Below, one piece after another: positions 38,990-50,776 of a stretch of DNA of 64,000 nucleotides. The DNA comes from Hirsutella rhossiliensis. Taxonomy: Eukaryota; Ascomycota; Sordariomycetes; Hypocreales; Ophiocordycipitaceae. Each line of letters begins with the position of its first letter. The stretch's first letter is position 1. A program made the position numbers and the translations under genes. The stretch is from NCBI RefSeq assembly GCF_020360975.1, contig NW_025408667.1:1922001-1986000 (forward strand), read 5' to 3'. The notes under the pieces were generated by a model, which made no database searches, had not been told where the DNA came from, and saw only the letters and a program-made list of their open reading frames with translations.

Positions 38990-41900
38990 CTTATTTTACT
39001 ATCTTATATATAGTTATAGGATATTTAAGCGTACTAATATATTAATATATTAGTAGCGATTTAGTAGGGATTAGTTACTAATTTAGTAGTATCTCCCTAC
39101 GCTAATAGGTTTCCCTACCTTACTTAGTCTTATACTTCTTTTTCCTAGTTAAGTAAGTAGTATATTCTTTAATAAGGTCTTAGCTATTTACTATATCTTT
39201 AGTATTAACCTATTAGTTATACTTAGCTAGCTATCCTTTTTATTTAATAAGGAAAAAGGTATTACCTTTAGATCTCTTTTAGTCTTTAATCTCTTAGACT
39301 TCTTATTTACCTTTATCGTCCTTTAAGTCTAGTATTAGTAGGGTTTTACTATCTTTATAAGTGCCTTTTCGCTCCTTCTATAGCTTTAAGAGACTAATAT
39401 AGAAAACGTTATAAAGGTATAAGTAATTCTTAGGGAGTATAAGATAATATACTTACTTTTTAATAGCTTATAGGACCTAAAACGGTTTAATATACTTAGG
39501 TAAGAGTTTTATTTTTTTATTTTTAAGGCGTAAATTCTTTATCGATAATACTATAAGGTCTCTTACTTTTAATATAAGCGGTTAGTACCTTAAATTATAG
39601 TATTTTACTTACGATTTAATAGCCTTTCTCTAGTATTCCTTAAGCTTCTTTTATAGCTCTTATAGCCTAATAACTCTTACTCTTACTTTAGGTACCCCCT
39701 TTAAATAATATCGTCCTTAATATTAATATAAAAGTTTAGTTAGTAACCTATTAACGCTTTATTAGGTAATAACTTAGTTATCGCATTCTTTATATTATTA
39801 TATATAAATTAAGTAATATATAGGAGTAATACTTAGTTAGTTTATTCTAAGTTAATAAAGTATCTTAAGTAGTACTATATAGCTTAGTTTATTTATTCCG
39901 TTTACCTATTAGTTTATAGGTAAAATACCGTCGATAGCTTATATTTTACTTATAAGATAAAATAAAGATCTAACTAGAACTTACTTATAGATAGGGACCC
40001 TTTATTTAAGATAATGCCTTTTAGAGGTCTATATACTAATTTAACTTAGTAATAAAATAATTCTACTAGCTCTAAAGCTATTATTATCTTAGAAATAGGA
40101 AAGAAAAAGCAATACTTAGTATATTAGTCTATAATTACTAAGATCGTATTAACGTCTTATCTATTATACTATACTTTAAGTATACCTATAGTAAAGTCTA
40201 TTAATAATTCTTCCTATAGTTATATAGGATATAGTAATAATTATATAGTACTATAAGGGCGATGCCTCTTAGATACTATACTTTAATATACTAGGTATAA
40301 CTAGATATATTTATTTACGTCTTTTATTATTCTATTTTAATAGAAGTTCCTTATTAATAGTTTACTAGTATATTAGGAGCTAAAGTATCTTACTAATAGA
40401 TCGTTATAGAAAAGCTATATTAGCTCTTACTATAAGGCTACCTCTAGAAGTACTATAATACGACCCTTTTATAGTAGTAGTTTATCTAAGTATACTAACT
40501 AAAAACCCTTCCCTTTTAAGAAGTCTTTAGTCTCCTTTAGCCTATTAATTACTATATTAACTAACTAAGTACGTTTTAGTAACTCTAGTAACGGTTCTAG
40601 AACTTTTACTATATAAACCTTTATATAGTAAGCCGCTTCTTTAGCGGTCTTCCTTAAGAGTAACTATTTATAACTAGCTCTCTCTTTAGCTTAATTAGCT
40701 AATCGTTTAGGTCTCGCGCCTAAATTATTATAGTTTCGCTATAGATAAGCTTATATATTTTCCTTATATAAAGGCACTTTACTATACTTATATTAACTTA
40801 AGGTTAAGTATCTCTTTACTTATAAAACGCCTTATTATTTCTTTATATAGATATAGTATTAATAGTAGCTAGTTTCGCTTATAGCTTTAGTAATAGTTTT
40901 ATAAATAAGGGCTTCTTACCTTTATATCTAAGTATTCTCGATAGCGCGTCCGCTAGGTTAGATTTACCTATATAATACTTAATTATAAAGTTAAATAGTA
41001 CTAAATATATATACTATCTTATATACCTCTTATTTAAGGAGGTCTAGTATATAAACGTCTAAAGGTTATAGTAGTCCGATAATACCTTTACTTTATACGC
41101 TGCCCCTTTAATATAATATCGCTAGTATTTAAATAACTTAATAATACCGAAGAGTTATTAGTCTAAAACACTATAATTAAGTTCGGCTCTAGTAAACTTC
41201 CTTAATTAGAATATAATCGAATAGTAACGCCCTTTATTACTAGGTTAAGAGATAATCCTTACTATCTTAAATTACGATATATTTATTTTAATATAAATAT
41301 ATCTTTCTAGATTATAATATCGGAGGAGTAAGGCTCCTTAAAAAACATCCTTAAGAGCCTAAAACGCTACCCTTTTAGTAAGGTTTAGCTCTATACTCCC
41401 TAGCTTCTTTTTATTCTTACTCCCCTTTAGTAATATAGTTAAGGGCGCTATAACTCCTAAGTACTTATATATAAATCGTTAGTAAAAATTATAGAACCTA
41501 AGGAAAACCTAAATATTATAGTAGGTTATAGGTTTAGGCTATTAGGCTTTTACCTCTACCTATCGAGGGTTTATTAATACCTTATCGATAGATAATATAA
41601 ACCTAAGGAACTTAACTAACTATTAATAAAAGATATACTTTAATAGTTTTATATAGGGCTCTATAGCCCTTAGCCTTTCTATTACTTATCCTAAGTATTT
41701 AGTATATTCTTCTCTTATTTTAGAGTATATAAAGATATCGTTAAGGTAGACTATATAGATTATATCTACGAGCCTTTTAAGCCCTTAATAGATATAGCTT
41801 TAAAATATAGCTAGTATATTAGTAAGTCTAAAGGGCATTACTAAATATTCGAAATATCTATAATACGTTTAAAAAGCGGTCTTTTTTTTATCTCTTTCTT

Positions 41901-42305
41901 AAATTCGAATATATTAATATATATTCTATATATTAATCTTAGAAAAATACTTAGCTCCTTAATAGCGGTTAATAATCTCTAAGATAAAGGGTAAAGGGTA
42001 CCGATTCTTTTACGTAACCTAGTTAAGTCCTCGGTAGTCTATATATAGCTATAAGGTACTATCCCTTTTTAGAACGAAAAGGATAGGCGCCCTAGCTAGG
42101 CTCTTTAACTCCTAGATTATTTTTCTTTTTAATACGTTTTAAATCTAGTCGCGTAATACTTAGAGCTCCTTTTACGATAGAGGGTAAATCGGTCTATAAA
42201 GAGGTTCTATATTAAGGATTAAATTAATTAAGTAATCTTTTCCCTTTCTAGTTAGTAATAAATCGGATTTATTAGCTAAGAAAGTATCTTTAAACTAGTA
42301 AAGAG
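38990..42305 (-). pseudogene. Gypsy E pol, 3' part (polymerase to chromodomain)
   Basis: Downstream part of the polyprotein split by element J. The minus strand shows EYLVMPFRLTN, then YLND at 41737-41748 (first catalytic Asp lost), RNase H, integrase with a degraded H2C2 finger and DDE region (TNRxTE-like block near 39900), and a chromodomain at about 39345-39175 with TFFLIK-KG and a NTKD block. Immediately right, across J, lies the segment LANKSDLL...KGK...EPLYRPIYPLS that precedes Gypsy polymerases, so the frame was continuous before insertion. Stops are TAG/TAA. Confidence 0.8.
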
Positions 42306-42491
42306 TATTACGGAGTAGGCAGAGGCGTGTGCGTAGGTGCGGTCCGTAGGATAATATTAATAAGCTATATAGAGCTCTTCTATACGCGGCTAGCCCGCCC
42401 CTATACTTACGGGATCCGGCCCTCCGCACGTGACTATACGGCTTAGGCCGCGGCCCAAGCCCATCACCTATAATAGTCAAAGACTCTTATA
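42306..42491 (-). repeat. 3' LTR of Gypsy J
   Basis: 186 bp, TATTACGGAG...GACTCTTATA on the plus strand. The purine run at 42493-42506 (minus strand GAGGGAGGGCATTG) next to it is the polypurine tract, so this is the 3' LTR of a minus-strand element. Short open frames across both LTRs are not genes. Confidence 0.95.
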
Positions 42492-42793
42492 CAATGCCCT
42501 CCCTCGAGCGCGGCGCAGCGCTGCCCTATTAACGGCTCCCGTATAATTAGGCCCGTGCCGCGGGCTCTTCCCTGCCCTTTCCCGTTAATAGGGCCGGCCC
42601 CACTAGCCCTATTGTCCCCGCGCCCGTTAGCCGGGCAGCCGGGACCCGGCTCTATACTCGTCGGCCGGCTAGCCGTTTAAATAGGGGCGTAACCTATTAT
42701 ATGCGCCCCTAGGTGGCCGGCGGCTAGTCCGGACCTACGTAAGCCTTAGGTTGCCCGTCCCCTCTGCCTTAGGCAGTATCCTCTACTAAGGGG

Positions 42794-42846
42794 TATATAA
42801 GGCGGCATCCCCCCCTTCCCCCTTCCCTTCCTTCTCTCCCTTCTTT
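42794..42846 (+). promoter_or_regulatory. TATA box and pyrimidine tract of the Gypsy J antisense gene
   Basis: TATATAA at 42794-42800 followed by an almost pure C/T stretch at 42808-42846. The first usable in-frame ATG is at 42933. Unlike in the AT-rich elements, a TATA box stands out here because the surrounding sequence is GC-rich. Confidence 0.55.
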
Positions 42847-42932
42847 AACCGTAGTAGTAGCATTAATAGGTAAGTTCCGCTCTACCCGGGGCGTTGGTCC
42901 GTTCCTAGCTATGCGGGCCGCTCTATTAACGT

Positions 42933-43957
42933 ATGCTTATAGTAGCAGCGGCAGCAGCAATAATAGCCCTAATAACAATAATAACTCTAACTAGTAAGTT
43001 CCGCGCCTTATAGAGCGGGAGGCCGTATTCCGTCGTGCTAACTTCCGCGATAGATATATCCGCCTCTCCCTCTCCCACCTCCTCCTTCTCGGAGCGTGCG
43101 GAGTCGTTCGTCGACGCCGTGCTAGCCGCGGCCGACGACGACTCCGCCGCTGCCGCCGCTCCTGCCCGCGCCGCTGCCACCGCTCCCACCGCCGCCGCCG
43201 CCGCCTCTGCTGCGCTGTTCGCTCTTACGTCGCCCCTTAGGGTAACGACGCCGTCCCCGCCGCCACCCGTAACGCCCGGCCCCTCGGCCCCCGCCTCCGT
43301 CTCCGCCACCCCCGTAAGTCCGTAGTCAGGCAAGCGTAACAGACGTTGTCCGCTAACCTCCTATAGCATAAGCGCCAAGTGCAGGCCGGCGCCGCCCGCT
43401 CGGCCCCTTATATACGTTGTGCGTCGCAGGAGCTCGACTGCTCCGACTAGGCCGGGCGCCGCCGCGGCGGCAGCTGCTACTAGTGCGCGCGAGCCGGCCG
43501 CGCCTATAAGGCGGCGCCTCCCGTCCTGCTCGCTGCGGCGTCGGCTTAGAAGGCCGGCTCGCACGGGTAGGCGCGGGGGCTACTAAGAAGCGCCTTACCG
43601 CCGCCGCCGCCGCCTACCGCAACCTCCGCGCCCTCGAGCGATAGGGCCTTATGCCTAAGTAAGTCCTACTCCTCCGCTCCCCTATTTCCGCCTCTAACGC
43701 ACCCGGCGCCAGGGACACTGCCTCCGTCGCCCTATCGGCGGTCCCCTTAGCCGTGCCCGCCTCCGCCACCGCCGCTGCCCCTGCCGCCGCCGCTAGCCGC
43801 CGCCCCTCTGCCCCTGGAGCCGCCGCCGTAGCCGACTAGCTTACGGGCTTAGAGGGCCGCCTTAGCGCCCTAGAGACCGCCGCCGCCGCTAATAAGAAGG
43901 AGGAGGCCGACGAGGACGACGATAACGAAGATAATAATAATAATAACGATAAGGAAT
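42933..43957 (+). pseudogene. Antisense accessory gene of Gypsy J, Zn-cluster-like, one intron
   Basis: Plus-strand gene between the 3' LTR and the chromodomain. Exon 1 runs from ATG 42933 to 43313 (one TAG, at 43011), rich in Ser, Ala and Pro. The intron is 43314-43384: GTAAGT donor, CTAAC branch site at 43353-43357, CAG acceptor. In exon 2, positions 43409-43441 give Y-X2-C-X6-C and 43475-43507 give C-X2-C-X6-Y; with Tyr standing for RIP-altered Cys this is C-X2-C-X6-C-X11-C-X2-C-X6-C, the spacing of fungal Zn(II)2Cys6 clusters. A one-base slip in the G run 43575-43579 shifts the frame. The C-terminus has a coiled-coil-like LTGLEGRLSALET and an acidic Asp/Asn tail ending at TAG about 43957. 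AATAAA follows at 43992. DNA binding is an inference; the start is uncertain. Confidence 0.6.
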
Positions 43958-43991
43958 AGGCCTAGGTAGTCTAGGGGCTCCGCCCCGCAAT

Positions 43992-43997
43992 AAACGC
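43992..43997 (+). terminator. Polyadenylation signal AATAAA of the antisense gene
   Basis: Exact AATAAA about 35 bases after the stop of the plus-strand gene, in otherwise GC-rich sequence, before the convergent chromodomain coding region starts. Confidence 0.5.
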
Positions 43998-44139
43998 TGT
44001 TTTTATCTCCGCCTGTACTATTGCGCTTATATTGCCTATATTGCCGTGACTGCCCCCTCCGCTATGCCTACTTCGTGGTCCTAGCCCGGGCTACTATTAG
44101 TGGTCCGCTAGTCCGTCGTTCTCGTCTACCGTTCTAAAT

Positions 44140-47100
44140 AAGGCTTTGAACTTATCGAGGGCTGCGGTTCCCGTAAACTTACGTACGGGTTCCTACGTAG
44201 GGTCGAGATACCTGCGCCACTTAACGAGGACCTCCCGGCGTTTCCCCCTGCCGACCTTTTTCTAGCGCGCGGCCCGTATCTCTTTAACCTCGAACTCGTC
44301 CTCTTCCTCTACCTCGATTGCGGGCGGTTAGGCGTCCGCTACTTCTTATCCGGGCAGCGGGTTAGAGGAGGCTCTACGAAGGAGGTCTACGTTAATCTTA
44401 TTATAGACCCCCGTTAGGAGACTATCGAGCTCTATAACCTACGGGCTAATAACCCTCCGTACCGTAAACTTCGCGTGTAGCTAGTTAAGCTTCTTCTTTG
44501 GCCGTGCCGACCTATAGTTGCGGAGGTCTAGCTATACCTTATCTCCTGCCGCAAACCTGTCTACTAGGGCCTTAGTCTTATTGGCGTGCCGCTCCTAATC
44601 TTACGCCGAGGCGGCTATCGCGGATTAGCAATAATCCGTGGTCTCCTATAGCTTTCGTACGAACGCGGAGGCGCGGCCCTCCGGTAACGAATTGCTATGC
44701 TGCTCCGCTGCTACGCCTGCGGCAAAGGGAACTAGTAAGGGTAGTTCGAAGCTATGCGTTGCAAAGAAAGGGGCTATCCTAATAGAGGTATATGGTCTAC
44801 TATTTAACGTAAGTTAGGCCGCGGGGAGCTAACGGTCCTAGTCTACTTAGTTGCGGGCCACGACGGCCCGTAGGTAAGCCTACGCCTCCTAGTTAACCCT
44901 CTCGGGCCCTCCGTCGGTCTATAGGTAATATACCGTGCTAAGCAGCTGCGTGATCTAAAGCAGCTGGCATAGGTGCTGCTAAAAACGGCTGGTCTAATTC
45001 GATCCCCTATCGCTTATAATAGAGGCTGGCTAGCTGCGAGCGGGCCTAGCAGGGGCACCGGAAGCTACTTAAGTAGCCCCTTAAGCTGCGCCCTCTAAAT
45101 CTTAGTACGGCCGTAGATATCGTAGTTACGGAGGAAGCGGCGAACGTGGTGCTATAGGAGGGGCCAGTAGAAATCCCTCGCGAGGCCTACTACTATGCCC
45201 TGCCTACCCGGGTGGCCTACGATACTAGAGTTATAGACGAGCTAGACTAGCTTCCCTCGGAGCTCGTTCCGTTTGTCTAGCTCCGGCAGTCTATCCTTCT
45301 CCCTAGCTTCTATAGTATACGGCGCGCCCGGCACCTATAGTCTCCCCCGCTAACGTAGGTGCCCCCGTAGGTCGATGTAATAGTCGGCTACTTATACCTT
45401 TAGCTTTCGCCGGGCCGAGGCGAAGGTGCGGGGGAAGGCTTATCCGTTAGCGCCGCGCCTTCCTCTACTAAGGAAGCTCCTATATAAGTCCGTAGCGCTT
45501 CTTTCGGGATAAGCTATAGATCCCGGGCCTCGATGTCCGCTCCCGTCGGCCGGTCTTGATCCCTCCGGGAAAGCGTATCTAGGACTACGGAGTCCCGCCC
45601 TAGCCGGTACTTAATCGAGAAGTTAAAGCGTAAGAGATACTCCGCCTAGCGGGCTTACCGCTCCGAGAGGTGCTAGCGGGTTATAAAGTACTCGAGGTTC
45701 CTATAGTCTATAAGAACCTCGAAGCTCTTATAGCTCCGGAGCTCCGCTTACTATTGCTCGAGGCAGCTAATAATCGCTAGTATCTCCATATCGTGAATAG
45801 CATAATTCCGCTCCGCTAGGGTTAGCTTACGGGAGTAGAACGCTACCGGTTGCTTCCGCCCGTCTACCTCCTAGGAGAGCGTTCCTCCGAGTGCCTAGCC
45901 GCTATAGTCCGCTTTAACTAACGTAGACCGGTCGAAGTCCTACTAGAAGTAGCACTAGGGCTTAGAGAATAGGTCCTTAAGCGTGCGGAACGCTCCCCTA
46001 TACGGGCTAGCGAAAGGCGGTCCGCTTCCCGGTAATCTTGTTTAGGGCATTATAATGCGGGAGAAGCCCAATAAACATCCTATAGTAGTTCGCGAAGGAA
46101 GCTCCGTACGCCTATCTCGTAGTTAGGGCAGCCTATCCCGAATCGCCTAGATCTTTCGGGATCCGCTATATATACGCCGGCGTAGATAATAAAGCCTAGG
46201 TACTTAACCCTCTTAACAATTCGTACTTATCCGGGTCGAGGTAGAGCCTATAAAGTTAGAGGCGCTCTAGGACCCTCCGTACCTTCCATATAGTCCTCGT
46301 AGGGCCGCTCGTATAGATAAGGATATTATCTACGTATATGGAGGCGAACTCGTCGAGGAAGTCCCGAAGCACGTTGTTAATATAACGCTAGAAGGTAGCG
46401 GGCGCTCCTAAGAGGCCGAAGGGCGTTATAAGCTACTCGAATAAGCTATAGCGTATGCGGAACGCCGTCTTCTACTCGTTACCCTCCGAGATCCGTACCT
46501 TATAGAACGCCTGTTTTATATCTAGCTTCGTGAACCACTTCGCCTTTAAAAGGTTACGGAGCGTATCCGAGATTAGGGGCAAGGGGTAGCGGTCCGGCCT
46601 CGTAATTGCGTTTAGAGCCCTATAGTCGCAATAGAACTATATCCCGCCCCCTAGTTTACGCACGAATAGGACCGGCGCTCCTACTTCGGAGCTGCTTGCT
46701 TAAATAAAACCCTTATCTAGGAGGTCCCTTAGCGTCTTCTTTAGCACTAGCAGTTCCGGGTATAATATGCTATATAGCGGTCCGAATAGTGCGGGTAGTT
46801 CCTGCCCCTTCTTATCGGTGCGGAGTACGATCTTATAGTCTACCCCCGGCTTATACGGGTTAAGCTTGTCCGCTTCCTAGGACTCGAATAGCGGTAGGAG
46901 GTCGAGAAAGCGCTCCGGTATCTACTGCCGTAGCTTAGAGGGCGACTTCGGCTTCTTCGCCCGGAGGGCCTTATCGATGTCCGCTAGGCTGACTGCGTAG
47001 ACCGCTGCGTTAGCCGCTGCCCGGCCTTCCTCCCGCTCTAACCGTCGCACGGTTCCTATAAAGACAGAGGCAAGGACTTCTTATGCCGAGCATAAAGCTC

Positions 47101-48600
47101 GCATACTTAGTCCTACGCCTATGGAACCGTCGTCGTGGCGGACCTACCGTTGCGTAGGCCTAAACTATAGCTTCTTTTAGTGCGGAACCGAGTATAACTC
47201 CGTATATAATAACTAAGGTTTCCCGAGGATTAGGGGAAACTCTAGTTAGGGGATTATATAGGCCACGATAAGCTTACGGCAACCGTCGACCTCTATAGCT
47301 AGCCACGTAATGCCCCTGATTACCGCACCCTCTATCGCGCCTAAGGCGCCCTTACTCGCCGGGCGATCTTTTCCTTATATCTCTCGTCACGAGCGCCGTT
47401 AACTACGTAGCATTAGCAGCCCTCGTCTATAAGGGCGGCGATAGGCAAGGAGTTATTAACTATAACCTATATTAAAGTGGCTCCTCTTCATATGGCGGAT
47501 AATTCCTCCTTCTTTACTAGTACTATGGTGGGCTCCGGGCCCGTCTTTGCTCAGGCTACTCTTTTCCTCCGGGCCTGGGGGCGGAGTCCTCTTCGTCGTC
47601 TAAGGCAAGGCGGTTCTATCTTCGCCACTCGAACTACTATAGGCCGCTTAGCTAAAAGGAAGGGGCATTTTAACATAAAGTGTATAGACGCGCATGTGCG
47701 GCAGCGGCCGTTAGCCTTCCTTTTCCGATTTCCTCGCTCGTTACACTTCGCCCGCTGCTTAGAGAGCGGATAGTCGGGGATATTCGAAGACGACTTCCTG
47801 CCGCGTTTAGCTCGGTCCGTGCGGGTAGCCGATATTAGGGTGTCTCTCGTGTAGTGTGGTCGGTCATTATCTATCGAGGGGCGGTGATCCCGTTACCGCT
47901 GTGCGTGCGTGCTTACAAAGCTTCTAGAAACGCGGCGTCTGCTCGTTTATGCCACCTTTATTAACCGGCTTACGTACTCGCCGTAGTTAGTAGGCATAAT
48001 TACGGGGATAAGTAGCTCCCGTAGGGCCGGCGTAATCGAGTTCCGTAACTATATAAGCTTCGCGCTATCTTCCTATACCGTGGTTCCCGCTGCTCGTAAG
48101 AGCGTCTCTTCGAAGTCGGGGAGGAATTCGCTAAAGGTCTGCCCGTCCCTCTACTTAAGGGTCCGTAGCCTATCCTGCGCCTTCTCCCGCTCCTGCACGT
48201 TGCCGAACGCATGTATAAGGTGTTGGAAGAAGTCCTACGGGTCGCGTCTGCCTCTAGGGCCGCCCTTGTCCTAGAATCCGGAGATCCGCCGTATCTAGGG
48301 CTCCGGCAGCGTATAGAGGAGCGAATACCACGCTGTGTCACGATAGCCGTTTAGGCCCTATTTCTCGTCTATTATAAACTTCGTCTATAGCCGGCTAAGG
48401 AAGAAGTAGAAGGACTTAGGCTTGCCGTCCTAAGTCGGCTAGGGAAGCGGCTTCCGTATCGGTGGTGCCGCCGCCGTAACCGGTGTTGCTGAGGTCGTAG
48501 GGGTCAACGCTGGTCTCGTAGACGGCTCCCTTAGTGTAGCGAGAACCTCGTTCTTCTCGCTAGCCGTCGCGCTTCTAATCGCTTCTAGGATAGCTGCAAT
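44140..48600 (-). pseudogene. Gypsy J gag-pol with chromodomain, few lesions
   Basis: Best-preserved polyprotein in the window. Gag (about 48350-47940) has the capsid-like block DFFQHLIHAFGN...FSEFLPDFEETL. A zinc knuckle at 47665-47703 keeps all ligands in a C-X2-C-X3-H-X4-C arrangement, one residue shorter than the usual CCHC. The polymerase shows [53 protein letters not shown] and YVDN at 46325-46336 (second catalytic Asp lost). RNase H and integrase follow, then a chromodomain at 44300-44140 (EFEVKEIRAAR, REVLVKWRRYLDPT). Interruptions are mainly TAG where Trp or Gln is expected, plus at least one frameshift near 46215. Confidence 0.85.
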
Positions 48601-48698
48601 ACTTCCTGTCCGCCCGGGGGGTGGCGGGGTGCTCCCTTAGGGAAGCGGCACCCTTTCCGGGGAGATATCTATTAGATCTATTAGTTGATAGCTTGTAC

Positions 48699-48884
48699 TA
48701 TCACGGAGTAGGCAGAGGCGTGTGCGTAGGTGCCGTCCGTAGGATGATGTTAATAAGCTATGTAGAGCTCTTCTATGCGCGGCTGGCCCGCCCCTATACT
48801 TGCGGGATCCGGCCCTCCGCACGTAACTATACGGCTTAGGCCGCGGCCTAAGCCTATCACCCACAATAGTTAAAGACTCTTATA
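48699..48884 (-). repeat. 5' LTR of Gypsy J
   Basis: 186 bp, same length as the partner at 42306-42491; keeps more TG and CA than the partner at differing sites. Confidence 0.95.
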
Positions 48885-50776
48885 AAGAGTTAGTAGGATT
48901 TTAGCTTATTCTTCTTATAAAATCCCTTTATCCTTATCCTTATCTAGTAGCGAGATTAGCTTAGGATTAAGCGCTATTATATATACCCTTACCTCGTTCT
49001 TATATTCTTAAAGGAATCTATAAGGATTTTATAGGGTTTCGCTACTTAGTTAATACTTAAACTACTACTATCGTTTCTATAAGATAATATAAATACGTTT
49101 ATCCTTTAAGGTAGTAACTAATAAAAGGATTAGTACTTAATCGTTTAGCGTTAACTTATTAATACTAATATAAAAATAAGTAATTATCTTTTTAGTGCCT
49201 CTTATATTTATTATTTAGAGCGGTACTAACTATACTCTATACTCCCTTACCTTACTATTACTAAGTCCTAATAACTTAGGGTATAATAGCGCTATTTATA
49301 GTAATCCTTACTATTAGGTAAAGTATATATCTATAAGGTTAATAGTACCGTAAGTATCTAAGTATATAGAGACTTTAGTAGGGTTTCGCCCTAATATCGT
49401 TATAAGAGTTTTAAGTAACTATCCTATAAGTATTAAGTTTACTAAGGGAGAGGCGTTTACCTTAATATCTTACTTTTTCCTTATTTTACGGTATTAAGTC
49501 TAAAAGTCTTTAATAGGGTTTCTACCTTTAAAGAATTAGTATATTCTATAGATAGGTATCCTAGCTTATTATATTAGAAATATATAATTCCTTATTAAGT
49601 AGAAGATCCTCTTTCTTAATAACGTCCCTTAGTTTAGCCCTTAGTAAGTATATCGCTAGCTTACTAGTTATTAGTCGAATCGGTAGTATTTCCTTAATAA
49701 TTCGGCCTAGCTTATCGGCCTCTTTAATTCCTTCCCTTATATATACCGCCTTAAGGTATAGTACTACTTTTATTCCTAGTTCCTTTAAGGGTAGAAGTAA
49801 TATTAATACGTTGCCTTTTATTAGTAGTAGTATCTTAATATTATTAAGCGACTTATATAAGCTCTTCCTATTAATAGGTATAAATAAGTATTAAATAAAG
49901 GTTAATTTAGTCTTAAAGTTATAGCTCTAGCTTAGCGAAAAACGTAAGAGTACGCGCCTTTTTTAATAGGCGTTTAAAATACCTCTTTAAGGAGTTAAAG
50001 TATAAGCTAAACTTTAAGGGGGACTAGCCTTCTTATTAGCGAGCCTCTTTTAATTACGTCGCTAATAATATCTCCTTATTTATATTATCCTTAATTAAGA
50101 TAAGTATCTATTTCTTAAAGTATACTTAATCTATACTATATTTAGTTCGGTTAATCGGCGTTTATTCTTTAAGGTATCGGCGCTATCTCGCTTTATAGTC
50201 GCTATATATATAATCTACTATATAAAGAATCTTTATTTTATTATAACGAAAGCGTTTAAGCGCTACCTTAAAGGCGTCCTTTAGATTATAAGTCTAGTCT
50301 AGACGTTTCTATATATTAGTAGGTTAAGATAATTAAGCGATGTTTTTAATCTTAACCTTACTACCGCGACTACCGTCCGATTTAAGGGAGTAGGACTATC
50401 GACGCTTTCTTAAACGGATAGTAATAGCGCCGGTATATTTAGTAATTTCCTCTTCTAATTATATAACGCGGTCTTATAAGCGTTTCGTTTCCTTTAGCTC
50501 CTTAATACGCGCTTATAAGGCTATAAGCTTTTCTTTATAAGTTAACGGTCTTATACCTATAGGTAGCGATATCTTCGATATAGTTAAAATATCGTCTATA
50601 ATAAAGGTCTATTCTAAGGATATATCTTTTAGTTCTTTATCTCTTAAGTAGATACCTAATATATATAACGAAAAGGCCTCGACTAGTTAACTACTACGTC
50701 GCGCTATAGGAGCGTTATATAGTCTTTTCTAAGTAGCTATCTCTACTAAGTAACTAAAAAGGGAAGCTTTAGAAAT
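48885..50776 (-). pseudogene. Gypsy E gag to polymerase start, right of the J insertion
   Basis: Continuation of the E polyprotein. Adjacent to J, the minus strand gives the pre-polymerase segment (LANKSDLL, EPLYRPIYPLS-like, spanning the J site). Further right are protease/gag remains (49000-49990) and the gag N-terminal part (50000-50776) homologous to 8915-9693 and 29300-30083. No open frame survives. Confidence 0.7.

Larger units (their letters stand above)
42306..48884 (-). mobile_element. GC-rich chromovirus (Gypsy family J), complete
   Basis: 6,579 bp with two 186-bp LTRs (42306-42491, 48699-48884) and a perfect 5-bp target duplication AAGAG (42301-42305, 48885-48889). It sits inside Gypsy E pol. 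Minus-strand order: 5' LTR, gag, zinc knuckle, protease, reverse transcriptase, RNase H, integrase, chromodomain (44300-44140), then an antisense gene, polypurine tract and 3' LTR. GC content is far above everything around it, yet CA and TG are also scarce, so RIP has acted. The LTRs differ at 14 sites: 13 C/T or G/A transitions and one transversion. Confidence 0.95.

Noticed and set aside
42295..42480. Short frames across both Gypsy J LTRs (also 48621-48864)
   Set aside because: They span the LTR and its boundaries and are present in both LTR copies only because the LTRs are identical repeats.
42926..43564. Ala/Gly-rich minus-strand open frames
   Set aside because: They are the complement of the GC-rich plus-strand gene, which has promoter, intron and polyA signals; their composition follows from the triplet-like GCC repeats.
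47477..47773. Plus-strand 98-codon open frame
   Set aside because: It lies antisense to the gag zinc-knuckle region of Gypsy J, whose minus-strand frame is clearly coding.
48000..48341. Minus-strand 113-codon open frame (and 48080-48274 plus)
   Set aside because: Both are other frames of the Gypsy J gag, which reads through the same bases with a capsid-like sequence.
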